This document shows, in pieces, positions 11,140-21,884 of a stretch of 64,000 bases of DNA. The position numbers and the translations under genes are program-made. The stretch spans positions 62,001-126,000 of the forward strand of contig JAHLVW010000103.1 of assembly GCA_019058275.1 (NCBI GenBank). The letters are read 5' to 3'. Below the pieces are notes generated by a model that was given only the letters and a program-made list of their open reading frames with translations, did no database searches and was not told the DNA's origin. This stretch comes from Candidatus Heimdallarchaeota archaeon. GTDB lineage: Archaea > Asgardarchaeota > Heimdallarchaeia > JABLTI01. The first letter of the stretch is position 1; every line of letters begins with the position of its first letter.

Positions 11140-12609
11140 ATGGATATGTTGGCATTAAGTTTCCTAATAGTAGCTTCTGTTTTTTTCCTCGTCTTTGTAC
11201 TCATTTCTGCTACTTTTATTGGACTTTGGTTGTCAGAGATTGGCTTATGGGTTTCTTGGATACCAATCTTTCTAGTAATTGCTTCAGTATATTTCCTAAT
11301 TAGAGATTATCTAGTTCCATTTGATATTCTAAGTGTTGTTTTCATAGGAATTAGTATAGGATTAAACATCTTCACGACACTGAGATTATTTGTTCCTTTT
11401 GTTGAGGTTTATGCCACAAATAACTATCTAAAAAAAGCAATGGAAAACAGTCTAGGAAAAGATTACTTAGAATACGTTGATCCATTTATTAGCTCACGTT
11501 TCTCAAAAAATGTTAGATTCCGGTTATCTCACTATTTTATTGGTGTAAGAACTAAAGCATTGGAAAAAAGGGTTGGAACAATAAAGGACGTTGTTTATAA
11601 AAAAGAAGACAACCAACAATTGAAGTTAAACATCCATTATCCAAAACGTAATGGCAAGTTTTCAACATTAATTTTCATACATGGGGGTGGATTTGTCATT
11701 GGTTCTAAGGATAATCCTAAAAGTGATAGGATTTGCAAATTATTAGCTAATTATGGTTACGTTGTTTTTAATGTCGATTATCGCTTAGCACCATTAAGCT
11801 TTATCAAGAAAGAAACCTCCCTAATTGAGGATCTGATAATTTGCGATATGGTTTCAGATATTAGAGCTTCAATAGTTTTCGCAAGTAAAAATACAGAAAC
11901 TTATAATGGTATTCCAGAAGAATTGTTCTTGTTTGGCAGATCAGCTGGGGGACATCTTGCTCTCATAACAGCATTTAGTTGCTTAGGGAAATTCTTCGAA
12001 TTGAAGGATTCTGATGGGTCAATTAAGGAGCATGAAATTCTTGGAGTAGTTGCTTTTTATCCTATAACTAATTTCACTAAACTTTATGACTACTATGGTA
12101 AACAAAATCTATTGAAGTATCTGTTGTATAAGGGAGCAGGTGGAACGCCAGAAGAATTTCAGTATCTATATCAAGTATTTTCACCAATCTCCTATTTATC
12201 TGAGATAAATTGTAAAGAAATACCTCCCGTTTTTCTAGCAACTGGTGAGAAGGATAAATTGGTTGCACCTGAACAATCAAAGTTACTATATTCCAAATTA
12301 CAAACATTGGGAGTTGAGAGCGTTATGCTAGATTTACCATGGGCTAATCATGGTTTTGATACTGTGCTAAATGGTCCCGGAGGACAATTGGCTCTAAAGT
12401 ACCTTTCTCAATTCTTGGTTTGGGTTCTCACAAAATACAAACTAAGAAAGATAGAAGAACTAGCAAAGAAGAGAGGATTAGGGAATATAGTATCAAAAGA
12501 AAAATATCGAATGTTGCATAAGCTAAAGAAACAAAATTTTGATAAAGAACAAGATATGAATCAGTTTCTACCATTTATCGAGTACTTTTATGAAGAAACT
12601 GATGAATAG
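11140..12609 (+). CDS. Membrane-anchored alpha/beta hydrolase (esterase/lipase)
   Basis: N-terminal TM helices; LIFIHGGGFVIGSKDN; LFGRSAGGHLALI; LPWANHGFD. Confidence 0.88.
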   Translation: MDMLALSFLIVASVFFLVFVLISATFIGLWLSEIGLWVSWIPIFLVIASVYFLIRDYLVPFDILSVVFIGISIGLNIFTTLRLFVPFVEVYATNNYLKKAMENSLGKDYLEYVDPFISSRFSKNVRFRLSHYFIGVRTKALEKRVGTIKDVVYKKEDNQQLKLNIHYPKRNGKFSTLIFIHGGGFVIGSKDNPKSDRICKLLANYGYVVFNVDYRLAPLSFIKKETSLIEDLIICDMVSDIRASIVFASKNTETYNGIPEELFLFGRSAGGHLALITAFSCLGKFFELKDSDGSIKEHEILGVVAFYPITNFTKLYDYYGKQNLLKYLLYKGAGGTPEEFQYLYQVFSPISYLSEINCKEIPPVFLATGEKDKLVAPEQSKLLYSKLQTLGVESVMLDLPWANHGFDTVLNGPGGQLALKYLSQFLVWVLTKYKLRKIEELAKKRGLGNIVSKEKYRMLHKLKKQNFDKEQDMNQFLPFIEYFYEETDE

Positions 12610-12632
12610 TAAATCATCGGTGGGAAAATCAT

Positions 12633-13202
12633 ATGGTAAAAAGATGCGAATGGAGCGGAACAGATAAACTATATTGCGATTACCATGACAAAGAGTGGGG
12701 TGTTCCAGTTTATGATGATCAAGTGCTATTTGAATACCTAATTTTGGAGGGTGCGCAAGCAGGATTAAGCTGGAGAACTATACTCAAGAAACGTGAAAAT
12801 TACCGAGAAGCATTTGACAATTTTGACTATCAGAAAGTAGCAAAATACCACGAAAAGAAAGTTGAGGAATTATTACAGAACAGTGGTATAGTGAGAAATA
12901 GATTGAAAGTTAATTCAGCTATCAAAAATGCAAAAGCACTGTTACAAATAAGAGAAGAATTCGGTACCTTTGACAAATACATCTGGAATTATGTTGCTAA
13001 TAAACCAATACAAAATGCTTGGAAATCTCTTAGAGAGATTCCTGCTAAGACCGATTTATCTGAGCAAATTAGTAAAGACTTGAAAAAAAGAGGTTTTAAT
13101 TTTATAGGACCAACCATCATTTATGCTTTTATGCAAGCAGTTGGTATGGTTAATGATCATACAATAGATTGTTTTCGTTATAAAGAATTGAAAGAACTAT
13201 AA
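12633..13202 (+). CDS. tag: DNA-3-methyladenine glycosylase I
   Basis: RCEWSGTDKLYCDYHDKEWGVPVYDDQVLFEYLILEGAQAGLSWRTIL. Confidence 0.93.
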   Translation: MVKRCEWSGTDKLYCDYHDKEWGVPVYDDQVLFEYLILEGAQAGLSWRTILKKRENYREAFDNFDYQKVAKYHEKKVEELLQNSGIVRNRLKVNSAIKNAKALLQIREEFGTFDKYIWNYVANKPIQNAWKSLREIPAKTDLSEQISKDLKKRGFNFIGPTIIYAFMQAVGMVNDHTIDCFRYKELKEL

Positions 13203-13264
13203 CAAGCTAAAAATCATCAGAAGAGCTATTTCTTTATAATCAATTTACTTATGGGTGAAAGAAA

Positions 13265-13762
13265 ATGGACTTGACAAATTATGCTAATTATCATGAATGG
13301 GCTGGAGATAAAATCAGAGCTATTCTAAAAACATTAACAGAAGAAGAGTTCACTAGAGATCTTGGAGATTTCTTTAGCTATAACACAATAAGGGATATTT
13401 GTCAGCACATGTTGTTAGCTCTGGAATTTGGTACATCATTGGCAAGTAATATCGAACCAGATGTTTTCAACGCAGAAGTAGAAAAAATAGTAAAGATGAC
13501 AGATGAGGAACTAATAGATAGATGGAAAAAAACTGATCATAAATATGCTCAAATGCTCCAAGGAGATATTTCAGGACAGGTAGTTGTTCCACCATTCTTA
13601 GGACATGAATTTACTCTTGAAAAGTATGATTTCCTTCTGCAATATATCACCCATACAACCTTTCATAGAGGACAAATCATAATTGCTCTGAAAAAACTTG
13701 GAAAAGAAGTAAAAGGAACTAACTATTTACATTATCTGTATGAAATTAGATCCCAAAAATGA
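13265..13762 (+). CDS. DinB family protein
   Basis: NYHEWAGDKI ... ICQHMLLA ... ITHTTFHRGQIIIAL. Confidence 0.75.
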   Translation: MDLTNYANYHEWAGDKIRAILKTLTEEEFTRDLGDFFSYNTIRDICQHMLLALEFGTSLASNIEPDVFNAEVEKIVKMTDEELIDRWKKTDHKYAQMLQGDISGQVVVPPFLGHEFTLEKYDFLLQYITHTTFHRGQIIIALKKLGKEVKGTNYLHYLYEIRSQK

Positions 13763-13842
13763 AAGAAATTTGTCTTTTTTTCTGCAATAATTTTATTATC
13801 TTACAAGTTAAAGATATATGAAATCAAACAATAATCAGCATT

Positions 13843-14751
13843 TTGGGAGAAGCTTTTTTGCAAAAAGTAGCAATTGTAACTGATGGAAGTTGTGACTTAC
13901 CAAAAGAGCTGATTGAAAAATATAACATCTTTGTTGTTCCTTTTCAAGTAATTCTTGACAAAAAAGTTTACAAGATGTATGGCGATTATGGAACTATTTC
14001 CAAGGATGAGTTCTACAATCGTCTCGAGAAAAACAAAGATTTACCTACAACTTCATTACCACCGCCAAAATTCTTCGTGGATACTTATCGAGCTGCAGCA
14101 GATTTATCAAAAACAATTGTAGGTATTATTCTCTCAGGAGAATTATCTGCTACCTTGCATACAGCTAGAATGGCATTACCATATGTTGAAGATCTTGATG
14201 TTACTTTAATTGATTCAAAAGTTGCAGCTTCTACATTAGGTACATTAGTTATAGAAGCAGCTAAAATGGCTAAAGATGGTAAAAGCAAAGAAGAGATAAT
14301 TAAAAGAATAGAAGCATTAATCCCCAAAGCAAGGTTAGCTGGGATAATGGACAACGTAGAAGCAACCTATAGAAGTGGTAGAATCTCTTGGGGTAAGAAA
14401 TTCTTAGCTCAAACATTTCAAATCAAACCAGTTGTTGGTTTTGAAAACGGATTAATAATTTCTTACGGTTCAGTAAGGGGAGGTCGAAATGAAGTCATGA
14501 AAAGGATGATGCACATGGCTACATTGGTACCAAAATATGCTGAAACTGATACTATTTTCATTTGGCATGTCAGATGTCCAGAAGATGCTCAAGCACTAAT
14601 GGAAATTATGGAAGACTATAATCCAACGAAAAAGGATATAATAATCCAAGAAGCAGGTCCTGTTATTGGAACACATGTTGGTCTATATGCACTAGCCTAT
14701 ATGTACATAGGGCATTTCGATAAAGATTGGTTAATAAAAATGAAAGAATAA
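13843..14751 (+). CDS. DegV family protein
   Basis: VTDGSCDLPKELIEKYNIFVVPFQVILDKKVY ... TTSLPPPKFFVDTY. Confidence 0.9.
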   Translation: MGEAFLQKVAIVTDGSCDLPKELIEKYNIFVVPFQVILDKKVYKMYGDYGTISKDEFYNRLEKNKDLPTTSLPPPKFFVDTYRAAADLSKTIVGIILSGELSATLHTARMALPYVEDLDVTLIDSKVAASTLGTLVIEAAKMAKDGKSKEEIIKRIEALIPKARLAGIMDNVEATYRSGRISWGKKFLAQTFQIKPVVGFENGLIISYGSVRGGRNEVMKRMMHMATLVPKYAETDTIFIWHVRCPEDAQALMEIMEDYNPTKKDIIIQEAGPVIGTHVGLYALAYMYIGHFDKDWLIKMKE

Positions 14752-14764
14752 AAAAAAAGAGAAA

Positions 14765-15256
14765 TTAGATTCTAGTTCTTTTCCAGGTACCAAGTAAATA
14801 TTTCAATTGACCAAGATGTTCAGTTTCATGACTAAAATTCAACAGATACTTATCAAAAGCGATTTCTAAATCCACTTCGTTAGTAGAATCACTACCATTA
14901 ATAGTGTCATCAAGGAATTTAATAGATACGTTCTGAGTTTCATTCAGTAATTTAATAGCCTCTTCCACATTCATAAGCTCTTTTTTCTTAAACACATAAC
15001 CATCCACTGCTGGTTTATATTTTTCAATGTCTTCTTGTGTTATAAATCGCTTAAATTTGTACCCTTTGATTTTATCCGTAACCATAACCTTCTCGAAAGC
15101 AACAATGTGTGGAACTATCCATGCAACAGAATTTGATTTATCAGTTGGTTGGTAGTAATAACTATCGTCATTAAATTTCCCAAGATAATTTATTACAGAA
15201 CTTCTCAACCTGAGATAATTTGCTTTTATTAATTCAAAATCTTTCAAAGATATCAT
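14765..15256 (-). CDS. DinB-like domain protein
   Basis: DKSNSVAWIVPHIVAFEKVM ... LNFSHETEHLGQLKYLLG. Confidence 0.65.
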   Translation of the reverse strand: MISLKDFELIKANYLRLRSSVINYLGKFNDDSYYYQPTDKSNSVAWIVPHIVAFEKVMVTDKIKGYKFKRFITQEDIEKYKPAVDGYVFKKKELMNVEEAIKLLNETQNVSIKFLDDTINGSDSTNEVDLEIAFDKYLLNFSHETEHLGQLKYLLGTWKRTRI

Positions 15257-15379
15257 TTCCCTTGGTTTGGTTGTACTAAAAGAGAATTATATCCTTATTA
15301 AGGTTTAATTGGATAAGTTAATTTGTCTTAAAGAATTTAAGTAAAATAGTTCATAAAAAAATATGATTGCGGTTAGTTT

Positions 15380-16078
15380 GTGAAAAAAATGGTTGTATTG
15401 AAAATATTGGGATTATCTGATCTTCATTCAAGTGGAGATTTAGATGTAAGTTCATTATCTAAAATTGTAGAGAAAGAGCAAATCGATCTGATTATTGTTT
15501 CTGGTGATCTTACAACATTCGGAACTAAAAGCATTGTAAAAAATGTCTTAGTAAAATTAAATCAAATCAATAAACCAGTTTTTTATATTCCCGGAAACAT
15601 GGATTCTAGAAATTCTAGTGATTTTACTTTCGAAAATATCACTCCTTTACATGGTCGAGTTATTAATTATTTAGGATTTAATTTTCTTGGATTGGGTGCT
15701 TCTAATCCTACCTCATTTATGACTCCATATGAATTATCTGAAGAAGAACTTAAAGAGATATTAGACCAAGCACTAAATGAGCTGAGTAGTGCTGATCCAC
15801 TAATTTTTATTAGTCACACACCTCCTTTGAATTCCGAAGCTGATATCATTAGGAATGGGAAACATGTGGGAAGTTCAGTGGTAAGAGCATTTGTGGAGAA
15901 GGAAAAACCTGTTGTAATTTTATGTGGTCATATACATGAATCAAAATCAATAGCAAAAATAGCTGACACTTTATGTATAAATCCTGGAGCAGCAAGACAT
16001 AGAGATGCAACAATAATTGAAATTGAAAAAGATAGCAAAGGAAATGCTCAAGCAAATGGGCGATTAATAACCTTTTAA
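15380..16078 (+). CDS. Metallophosphoesterase (calcineurin-like)
   Basis: GLSDLHSSGDLD ... VSGDLTTFG ... PGNMDS ... SHTPP ... CGHIHES. Confidence 0.9.
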   Translation: MKKMVVLKILGLSDLHSSGDLDVSSLSKIVEKEQIDLIIVSGDLTTFGTKSIVKNVLVKLNQINKPVFYIPGNMDSRNSSDFTFENITPLHGRVINYLGFNFLGLGASNPTSFMTPYELSEEELKEILDQALNELSSADPLIFISHTPPLNSEADIIRNGKHVGSSVVRAFVEKEKPVVILCGHIHESKSIAKIADTLCINPGAARHRDATIIEIEKDSKGNAQANGRLITF

Positions 16079-16123
16079 TCAAAAAAGAGAAAGGGAAAGG
16101 GTTTTCTAAAGTGAATTAACAAA

Positions 16124-16690
16124 TTAGAAAATTAAATGAGAAATTGTGAGTAATGAAGCCATTGCCATGCATATGAATGCATTGCTTAACAACCACCACT
16201 CTGTTCCTTTAACGTCTAATGTTCTTCTTGTCTTTCCCTTTCTATCCTTGTAAATAAATGGTACATGCATTAGAAAAGTTCCTTTCTTCTGCCCAATTCT
16301 TAATTTGCCATCTTTTAGCTTTCTAAGATCAATATTTGCGAAGTAGTCTAAGAATAAATGTGAAGCATAACCAATTAAGTATGGAATAAAGACGCTAATT
16401 AAAGGATCAAATACAATATTATATTGAGCAATTCTCCAATAGATCGTTACTCCAAATACAATTCCTGGGTAGAAAGCTGAATGAGAGACAATGTCACGAT
16501 GACTCATAAAACTAAAGTTGATCGAAATCAGGACCTTTCGAACCTATAATAGCCAACAAAAATCCAATGATGTAGAAGAACCACGTGTCTTTTGGTTGTA
16601 AACCAAAATTTCCGTTAATAAGAATAATATCTATTGGAATAAATGCTGCAGCTAAAAGAGCTCCAAATGTAACATGCGCTGTTCTGTTTG
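16124..16690 (-). pseudogene. Membrane-bound metal-dependent hydrolase-like protein, frameshifted near 16515
   Basis: Upstream frame HVTFGALLAAAFIPIDII...IGFLLAIIGSKGPDFDQ, downstream frame NFSFMSHRDIVSHSAFYPGIVFG...; one-nt shift joins them. Confidence 0.55.
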
Positions 16691-17161
16691 CTATTCAAAA
16701 CACATCCAAATGTTTAACCTAAAGAACCAATGGTTATAATCATCTAATACAAAAAAGAATTTCGTCTTTACTTTACGACAAAAATCTGCGGATAGCTTTA
16801 CTAAATCTAATGAATTGTGGGACTATATTCACTGAATTTTTTTTCTATTACGCTTTAATAGGTTGTTACTCATATATAGTACCATGTCACAAGCGTAATA
16901 TTGGTCGGATAGCACAATTGGGTTTTTTGAACCATTTTATGATTCACCTAAAAGTGAGAGGTTTTTCGAGCTTTCCTCTCACTCTCTTTTTCAATTTTCT
17001 TCATTTCTAAGTATTTTCGAAGTAAAATCTTCATCTATTAAATTAATATGACTTTATCAAAAGTTCGTGAATTTACTCTTAGTTAAAAAAATTATTTTAA
17101 AATTGAAGGTGATACAACGACTAAAAAAAGTAAAACTAACTCAACAAAACTACCAGTAGTT

Positions 17162-17644
17162 TTGGCGATAATTGGTCTATTTTTAGGTGGAGTTGGAGCG
17201 GGTTTAGGGGAATATGTGTTTATAACAAATATGCTTTCAAGTGATTACAAAACAACAGCAATTTACTATGTAGAAAAAGCTCACGCTGTATATCTGGAAG
17301 GTGGATTGATAGAAGAATTCATTCCAGATTTATTTATTCCATTTGACATTACAAAAGATGATGCTGTTTACATACAATTTGATGGTAACATTGTTTTAGG
17401 TTCAGCTGACACAAATTCGGTCATAATTAGCTTAAAAATCGATGGAATAGCAATAGATAGATATGTCATGCCAAGAGCAGAAAGGGGTATAATTGTTTCA
17501 GTTTTTCCAGTTAGTCTGCAATATTATAATGATTCCTCGACTGTTGAGGAACATGCAGTCTCTGTTTATGCAACATCAAATGGAGGATCAAATGAAAACT
17601 ACATTTTCATGAGTACATTGCTCGTGCAAATAATCAAGAATTAG
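17162..17644 (+). CDS. Single-TM extracytoplasmic hypothetical protein
   Basis: N-terminal hydrophobic segment AIIGLFLGGVGAGLGEYVFI; 160 aa ORF. Confidence 0.55.
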   Translation: MAIIGLFLGGVGAGLGEYVFITNMLSSDYKTTAIYYVEKAHAVYLEGGLIEEFIPDLFIPFDITKDDAVYIQFDGNIVLGSADTNSVIISLKIDGIAIDRYVMPRAERGIIVSVFPVSLQYYNDSSTVEEHAVSVYATSNGGSNENYIFMSTLLVQIIKN

Positions 17645-17685
17645 ATAGAACAATTACAAAAAAACAGAAAGAAGAGATCTATTCC

Positions 17686-18576
17686 TTAGATCTCTTTTTC
17701 ATAATAATCAATTTTACCAACTCTTGAAAAACCAAAGGATTGATACTTTTCCTCTAAAGGTAAGGTTTCTCCAGATAGAAAGAGACTGGCTTTTTCAGCA
17801 CCTAACTTCTTCATCTTACTTATGGCAAATGCTGCTAGTGAACTCATGTGCTCTTCATCTTCGTAATAGAAGTTACCAAAATTGAATTCTTTAGGATCAT
17901 TTTGACTTCGATAGGCTAAAACACGACCGACAATCTTGTCATCTTTGCGAATAACTGCATGAATTGGGAATGTCTCCTTTTCTTTGGTAATTCGCTCAAA
18001 GTTACTCTTGGCATATTCTTCTGTTGAACCAAGTTTTTCGACAAAGATTTGAATCATTTGTTCAAGATCTCGGGATTCATCAAATTCCAAAACTTCAACA
18101 TCTGCCTTGCTTTCAACAGAAAAATCTTTCACTTTTCCTTCCATTAAAATGTAAAGATCTCGAGAATAATTGTAACCCCAATCATTTGCCTTTTCCAAAG
18201 TTCCTTTATACACTTCTCCAACTCGAGTTTGCACTTTCTTAACGTCTTTTTTCTTCAGATTTTCAATAGCTTTTTCGAATAGCATTTCAGCACAATCTTC
18301 ATGTCCTTTAAGTGTTAACGGAAATTCAAGATTCGCACGTTTAATGCCATCTTCACTTTCTGGTACTATCTTTGATGTAAGAAAACCAACTAATTTATCA
18401 CCTTCAAAAGCATAGAGCTTAGTTTCGGGATCAAAATCATCTTGCGAATAAATTTGTTTCAATTGTGCAGCTGGTGTTTGACCAAAATCTTGCCAATCTT
18501 TTGTGGCTTCAGTGCCTACTTTTTCCTGTGCTTCCAAGAATTCCTCTTGGTAGCTCTTAATCTCATACTTAGGCAT
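17686..18576 (-). CDS. GNAT family N-acetyltransferase
   Basis: Start chosen at MPKYEIKSYQ; VIRKDDKIVGRVLAYRSQ; ALAAFAISKMKKLGAEKASLFLSG. Confidence 0.7.
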   Translation of the reverse strand: MPKYEIKSYQEEFLEAQEKVGTEATKDWQDFGQTPAAQLKQIYSQDDFDPETKLYAFEGDKLVGFLTSKIVPESEDGIKRANLEFPLTLKGHEDCAEMLFEKAIENLKKKDVKKVQTRVGEVYKGTLEKANDWGYNYSRDLYILMEGKVKDFSVESKADVEVLEFDESRDLEQMIQIFVEKLGSTEEYAKSNFERITKEKETFPIHAVIRKDDKIVGRVLAYRSQNDPKEFNFGNFYYEDEEHMSSLAAFAISKMKKLGAEKASLFLSGETLPLEEKYQSFGFSRVGKIDYYEKEI

Positions 18577-18701
18577 GAATAGACTATTTATAACGAATAA
18601 TATTAAGGTTAGCTCTAATGTTAAAAAATGAATAATGCTCCTCTGAACCCAAGCAAAACTAGATAAATAAGAAATAATTAAACGAAATCGAGGATCGCTA
18701 T

Positions 18702-19682
18702 TTGACAGCTGAAGAAGACAAAAAAAATACCAAAGGTTTTGAAACAATACAATTCAAATATAATGGACCAAAATGGGATGCTCACGTTCATCTCTATCAA
18801 ATAGCTGATACAGCTGATCTAGTGAAATATGCTAAAGAATACAATATCCAAAAATTCACTGCAATTGTAAGACAAGATTGGGAACTATATGAAGAAAAGT
18901 TTCCGGATTATTTTGTCTATGCTAGGTTTATAATGTCTCAGAATTTCTTTACAGGAGATCTTCAATCTGTTCTTGATGACATTCAGAAAATTCATGATGA
19001 GGGGTATCCTATCGCAAAATTCTGGTACGCACCTCGGTGGAGAAAGTATATTGAAGATCAATATAAGGTTAAAATTAAAGGTTTCAGAATTGATGATCCA
19101 AAATTAAATCCTGTTTTTAGCAAAATAGAAGATCTTGGCTTAATGATGATTTTTCATATAGCTGATCCAGATATTTTTTACGAAACAAAATACCAACCAG
19201 CAAGCTTCTATGGAACAAAGAAACAACACTTACAAGAACTAGAGAATATACTCTCTCGTCATCCTAACTTAAAAATCCAAGTGGCTCATATGGCAGGGCA
19301 ACCTGAGAATTTACCTAATCTCGGAAAATGGTTGGATAAACATCCTAATTTATATATTGATACATCCTCAGCAAAATGGATGGCTAGAGAGTTTTCCTAT
19401 AAACCTGATGATGTTACAGAATTTTTCAAACAATATCAAGATCGAATCCTTTTTGGTACAGATATTGTGACTGGTCGATCAGATAGAGAACCGATACCAG
19501 GCTACTACTATTTACGTTATCTTTCATTACTTGCATTATTAGAAACTGATGCCAGAAATCTACCATTACCTCTAGAAGATCCTGAAAACAATAATCAAAC
19601 AGTTATTAATGGTTTGAATTTACCATTGAAGGTTTTAAGGAAAATCTACTGGGATAACAGCAAGAAACTCTTCCAGAAATAA
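18702..19682 (+). CDS. Amidohydrolase family (TIM-barrel) protein
   Basis: WDAHVHLYQIAD ... IQVAHMAGQPENL ... ILFGTDIVTG ... IYWDNSKKLF. Confidence 0.85.
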   Translation: MTAEEDKKNTKGFETIQFKYNGPKWDAHVHLYQIADTADLVKYAKEYNIQKFTAIVRQDWELYEEKFPDYFVYARFIMSQNFFTGDLQSVLDDIQKIHDEGYPIAKFWYAPRWRKYIEDQYKVKIKGFRIDDPKLNPVFSKIEDLGLMMIFHIADPDIFYETKYQPASFYGTKKQHLQELENILSRHPNLKIQVAHMAGQPENLPNLGKWLDKHPNLYIDTSSAKWMAREFSYKPDDVTEFFKQYQDRILFGTDIVTGRSDREPIPGYYYLRYLSLLALLETDARNLPLPLEDPENNNQTVINGLNLPLKVLRKIYWDNSKKLFQK

Positions 19683-19860
19683 TTATTCTTTTAATTGTAG
19701 AAATTCCAAAGGTTAATACTATAAATATAAGATATTTATTGATGGTTTGCTAATGAAATAGCAAATGATATATCAGAGTCATTTCCCCCTTATCCAAAAC
19801 CATATACAATAAAAGGAGAATTCTATAGACTGAGAGAGAAGAGAAAGAAAGAGCTAGAGA

Positions 19861-20910
19861 TTAATCAATAATAGGTATTTTTTCTGAACATGAAGGACAA
19901 CAATGATTTTTTGTTAATATATTGCTTACAAAACGACTTTGATTGCGTGTGATTACCTTCTCTTTACAACTAGGACAATAAGTATTGAGAGCTGGATGTC
20001 CTAGAATATTGCCAATATACACAAATCTCAAGCCTTCTTCCATTGCAATAGAACGAGCTTTTTCTAAAATAGCTAAAGATGTTCGAGGTTTATGGTAATT
20101 GTATGCAGGATAGTAAGCATTGAAATGAATGGGAACATCTTCATGGCAATCCTCAACAATTTTCTTCGTAATAAACCTAAAGAAATCAATTGAATCGCTT
20201 ATTTCAGTAATAACAAGAACAACAATTTCAATGTGGATTTTTCTCTCGAGAGCAATTGAGATATTCTCAAAAATATGATTGATATTTGCATCACAATATT
20301 TTTTCATATTTTCTTTCCCACCTTTTATACCTACAACCATGGCAGATAATTTAGCTGTAGTAAGCTCCTCTAGAACATCCAATGACATATACCCATTAGT
20401 TACGAAATTGCTGTAGAGGTTTGAATTGTTCTTCTTTAGAATGTTCAAAACATCAATAGCATAGTCAACTAGAAGTGTAGGTTCATTAAAAGAAAAAGAA
20501 ATGCCAGATGATCTTGGTTTTTTTAATATTGATTGGTATAGCTCTTCAGGTGAAAGTATTTCTTTAATGCCTTTTTTCGTAGGAAATGTCTTGGTGATTG
20601 TGTAATTTTGACACCATGGACAAGTAAAATTACATGACCAAGAACCAACTGTAGTTGCGAATGTTCCAGGATAGAAATGATAGAATGGTTTTTTCTCTAT
20701 TGGATTAACTGACATTGATGAAATATTCCCATAATTCAAGGATCGAATATTATATTTCGAATTGATTCTTGTTTTACACTTACCAAATGAATTATCAGAG
20801 AGAATACAACCATGACGACAAGTAGTACATTTGATTTTCTGATCTGATATCCTTTTCTGGAATCTAGTAATAGTTAAATCATTAAGAGATTGTGAATTCA
20901 TCTGGATCAT
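19861..20910 (-). CDS. AmmeMemoRadiSam-type (AmrS/PflA-like) radical SAM protein
   Basis: CNFTCPWCQN; GISFSFNEPTLL; HFNAYYPAYN; N-terminal CTTCRHGC and C-terminal CPSC. Confidence 0.88.
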   Translation of the reverse strand: MIQMNSQSLNDLTITRFQKRISDQKIKCTTCRHGCILSDNSFGKCKTRINSKYNIRSLNYGNISSMSVNPIEKKPFYHFYPGTFATTVGSWSCNFTCPWCQNYTITKTFPTKKGIKEILSPEELYQSILKKPRSSGISFSFNEPTLLVDYAIDVLNILKKNNSNLYSNFVTNGYMSLDVLEELTTAKLSAMVVGIKGGKENMKKYCDANINHIFENISIALERKIHIEIVVLVITEISDSIDFFRFITKKIVEDCHEDVPIHFNAYYPAYNYHKPRTSLAILEKARSIAMEEGLRFVYIGNILGHPALNTYCPSCKEKVITRNQSRFVSNILTKNHCCPSCSEKIPIID

Positions 20911-21020
20911 TACTACAGAAGTTATATCTTATAGTAATGTATGAACAAAACATCAATTTTAAGTTTACATAGAAATTTCCAGTTTCAAATATAAGAAAAA
21001 GAGAAAAGGAAAATCTTCAC

Positions 21021-21218
21021 TTACCTGTTAGCACGATAAGCATATCTCATACGATTGTGATAACCGTAACCATAACCATTGCTACATCGAATGAAACCTT
21101 TCTTTAAAATAGTTTCACCGCAAATTTCACAAGAATAGAAATTTTGGTAGTATTTGTGTTCCTTAAGTTTAAGAGTAACTAATTGACAACAATTAGGACA
21201 GAAACGAAGTGTTTTCAA
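21021..21218 (-). CDS. Small zinc-ribbon protein
   Basis: RFCPNCCQLVTLK...YSCEICGETILKKG. Confidence 0.55.
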   Translation of the reverse strand: MKTLRFCPNCCQLVTLKLKEHKYYQNFYSCEICGETILKKGFIRCSNGYGYGYHNRMRYAYRANR

Positions 21219-21494
21219 TTCTTCCTTTGCTTCTCTTCACCAATCTATTAACATATCTTTATCAAAATACTCATCTTTTAGCATGGTCTCCACTCTGCTG
21301 CAATCTAAGTTTGTTTTTTACAAACAAACCTCAATAGCAACTACTCTAAATGATATTTAAGAAAGAAAAGAAAGGAACTCGTTTCTTGAATGACCGTTTT
21401 CTGTGAGTTAATTTTGATTGGAATCCCAGATAAGAATACCAAATTAAAATAAAAAAAGAAGGAAATAGATATTTCCTCAGTAATAGTTAGAATT

Positions 21495-21746
21495 CTATTT
21501 CTTGCCTTCTAAACCGTAGATACAGAAGTACCCACCTTCAAGGTCATCTCGTTTGAAAATAGGACACCCAAAACAAGTACAACCTTTGTCAACTATTTTT
21601 TCAGCAATTTCTGATTTTCCACGAGCACAAAAGAGAGCGTGTGGTGGTGACTCTTTCAATTTATTTTCCTTAAAAGTAGGACATATTCCGCAAAAATCTT
21701 TGCAGATCATCATGTTTTCTTTATTATCTTCAACGGATTTTGCCAT
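21495..21746 (-). CDS. DUF2769-like cysteine-rich small protein
   Basis: CKDFCGICPTFKENK...CTCFGCPIFKRDDLEGGYFCIYG. Confidence 0.65.
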   Translation of the reverse strand: MAKSVEDNKENMMICKDFCGICPTFKENKLKESPPHALFCARGKSEIAEKIVDKGCTCFGCPIFKRDDLEGGYFCIYGLEGKK

Positions 21747-21884
21747 AATTCACTACCCACCTAGTTATAGGGATTTTTCAATTCTATTAAGTATGTTTCT
21801 TAATAAATTAAAGAAATTTTATCCAGAGCTAGCGATAATACTCTTTTTTTACCTTAGATTCAAAAGTTGAAAGAAAATATAAAG

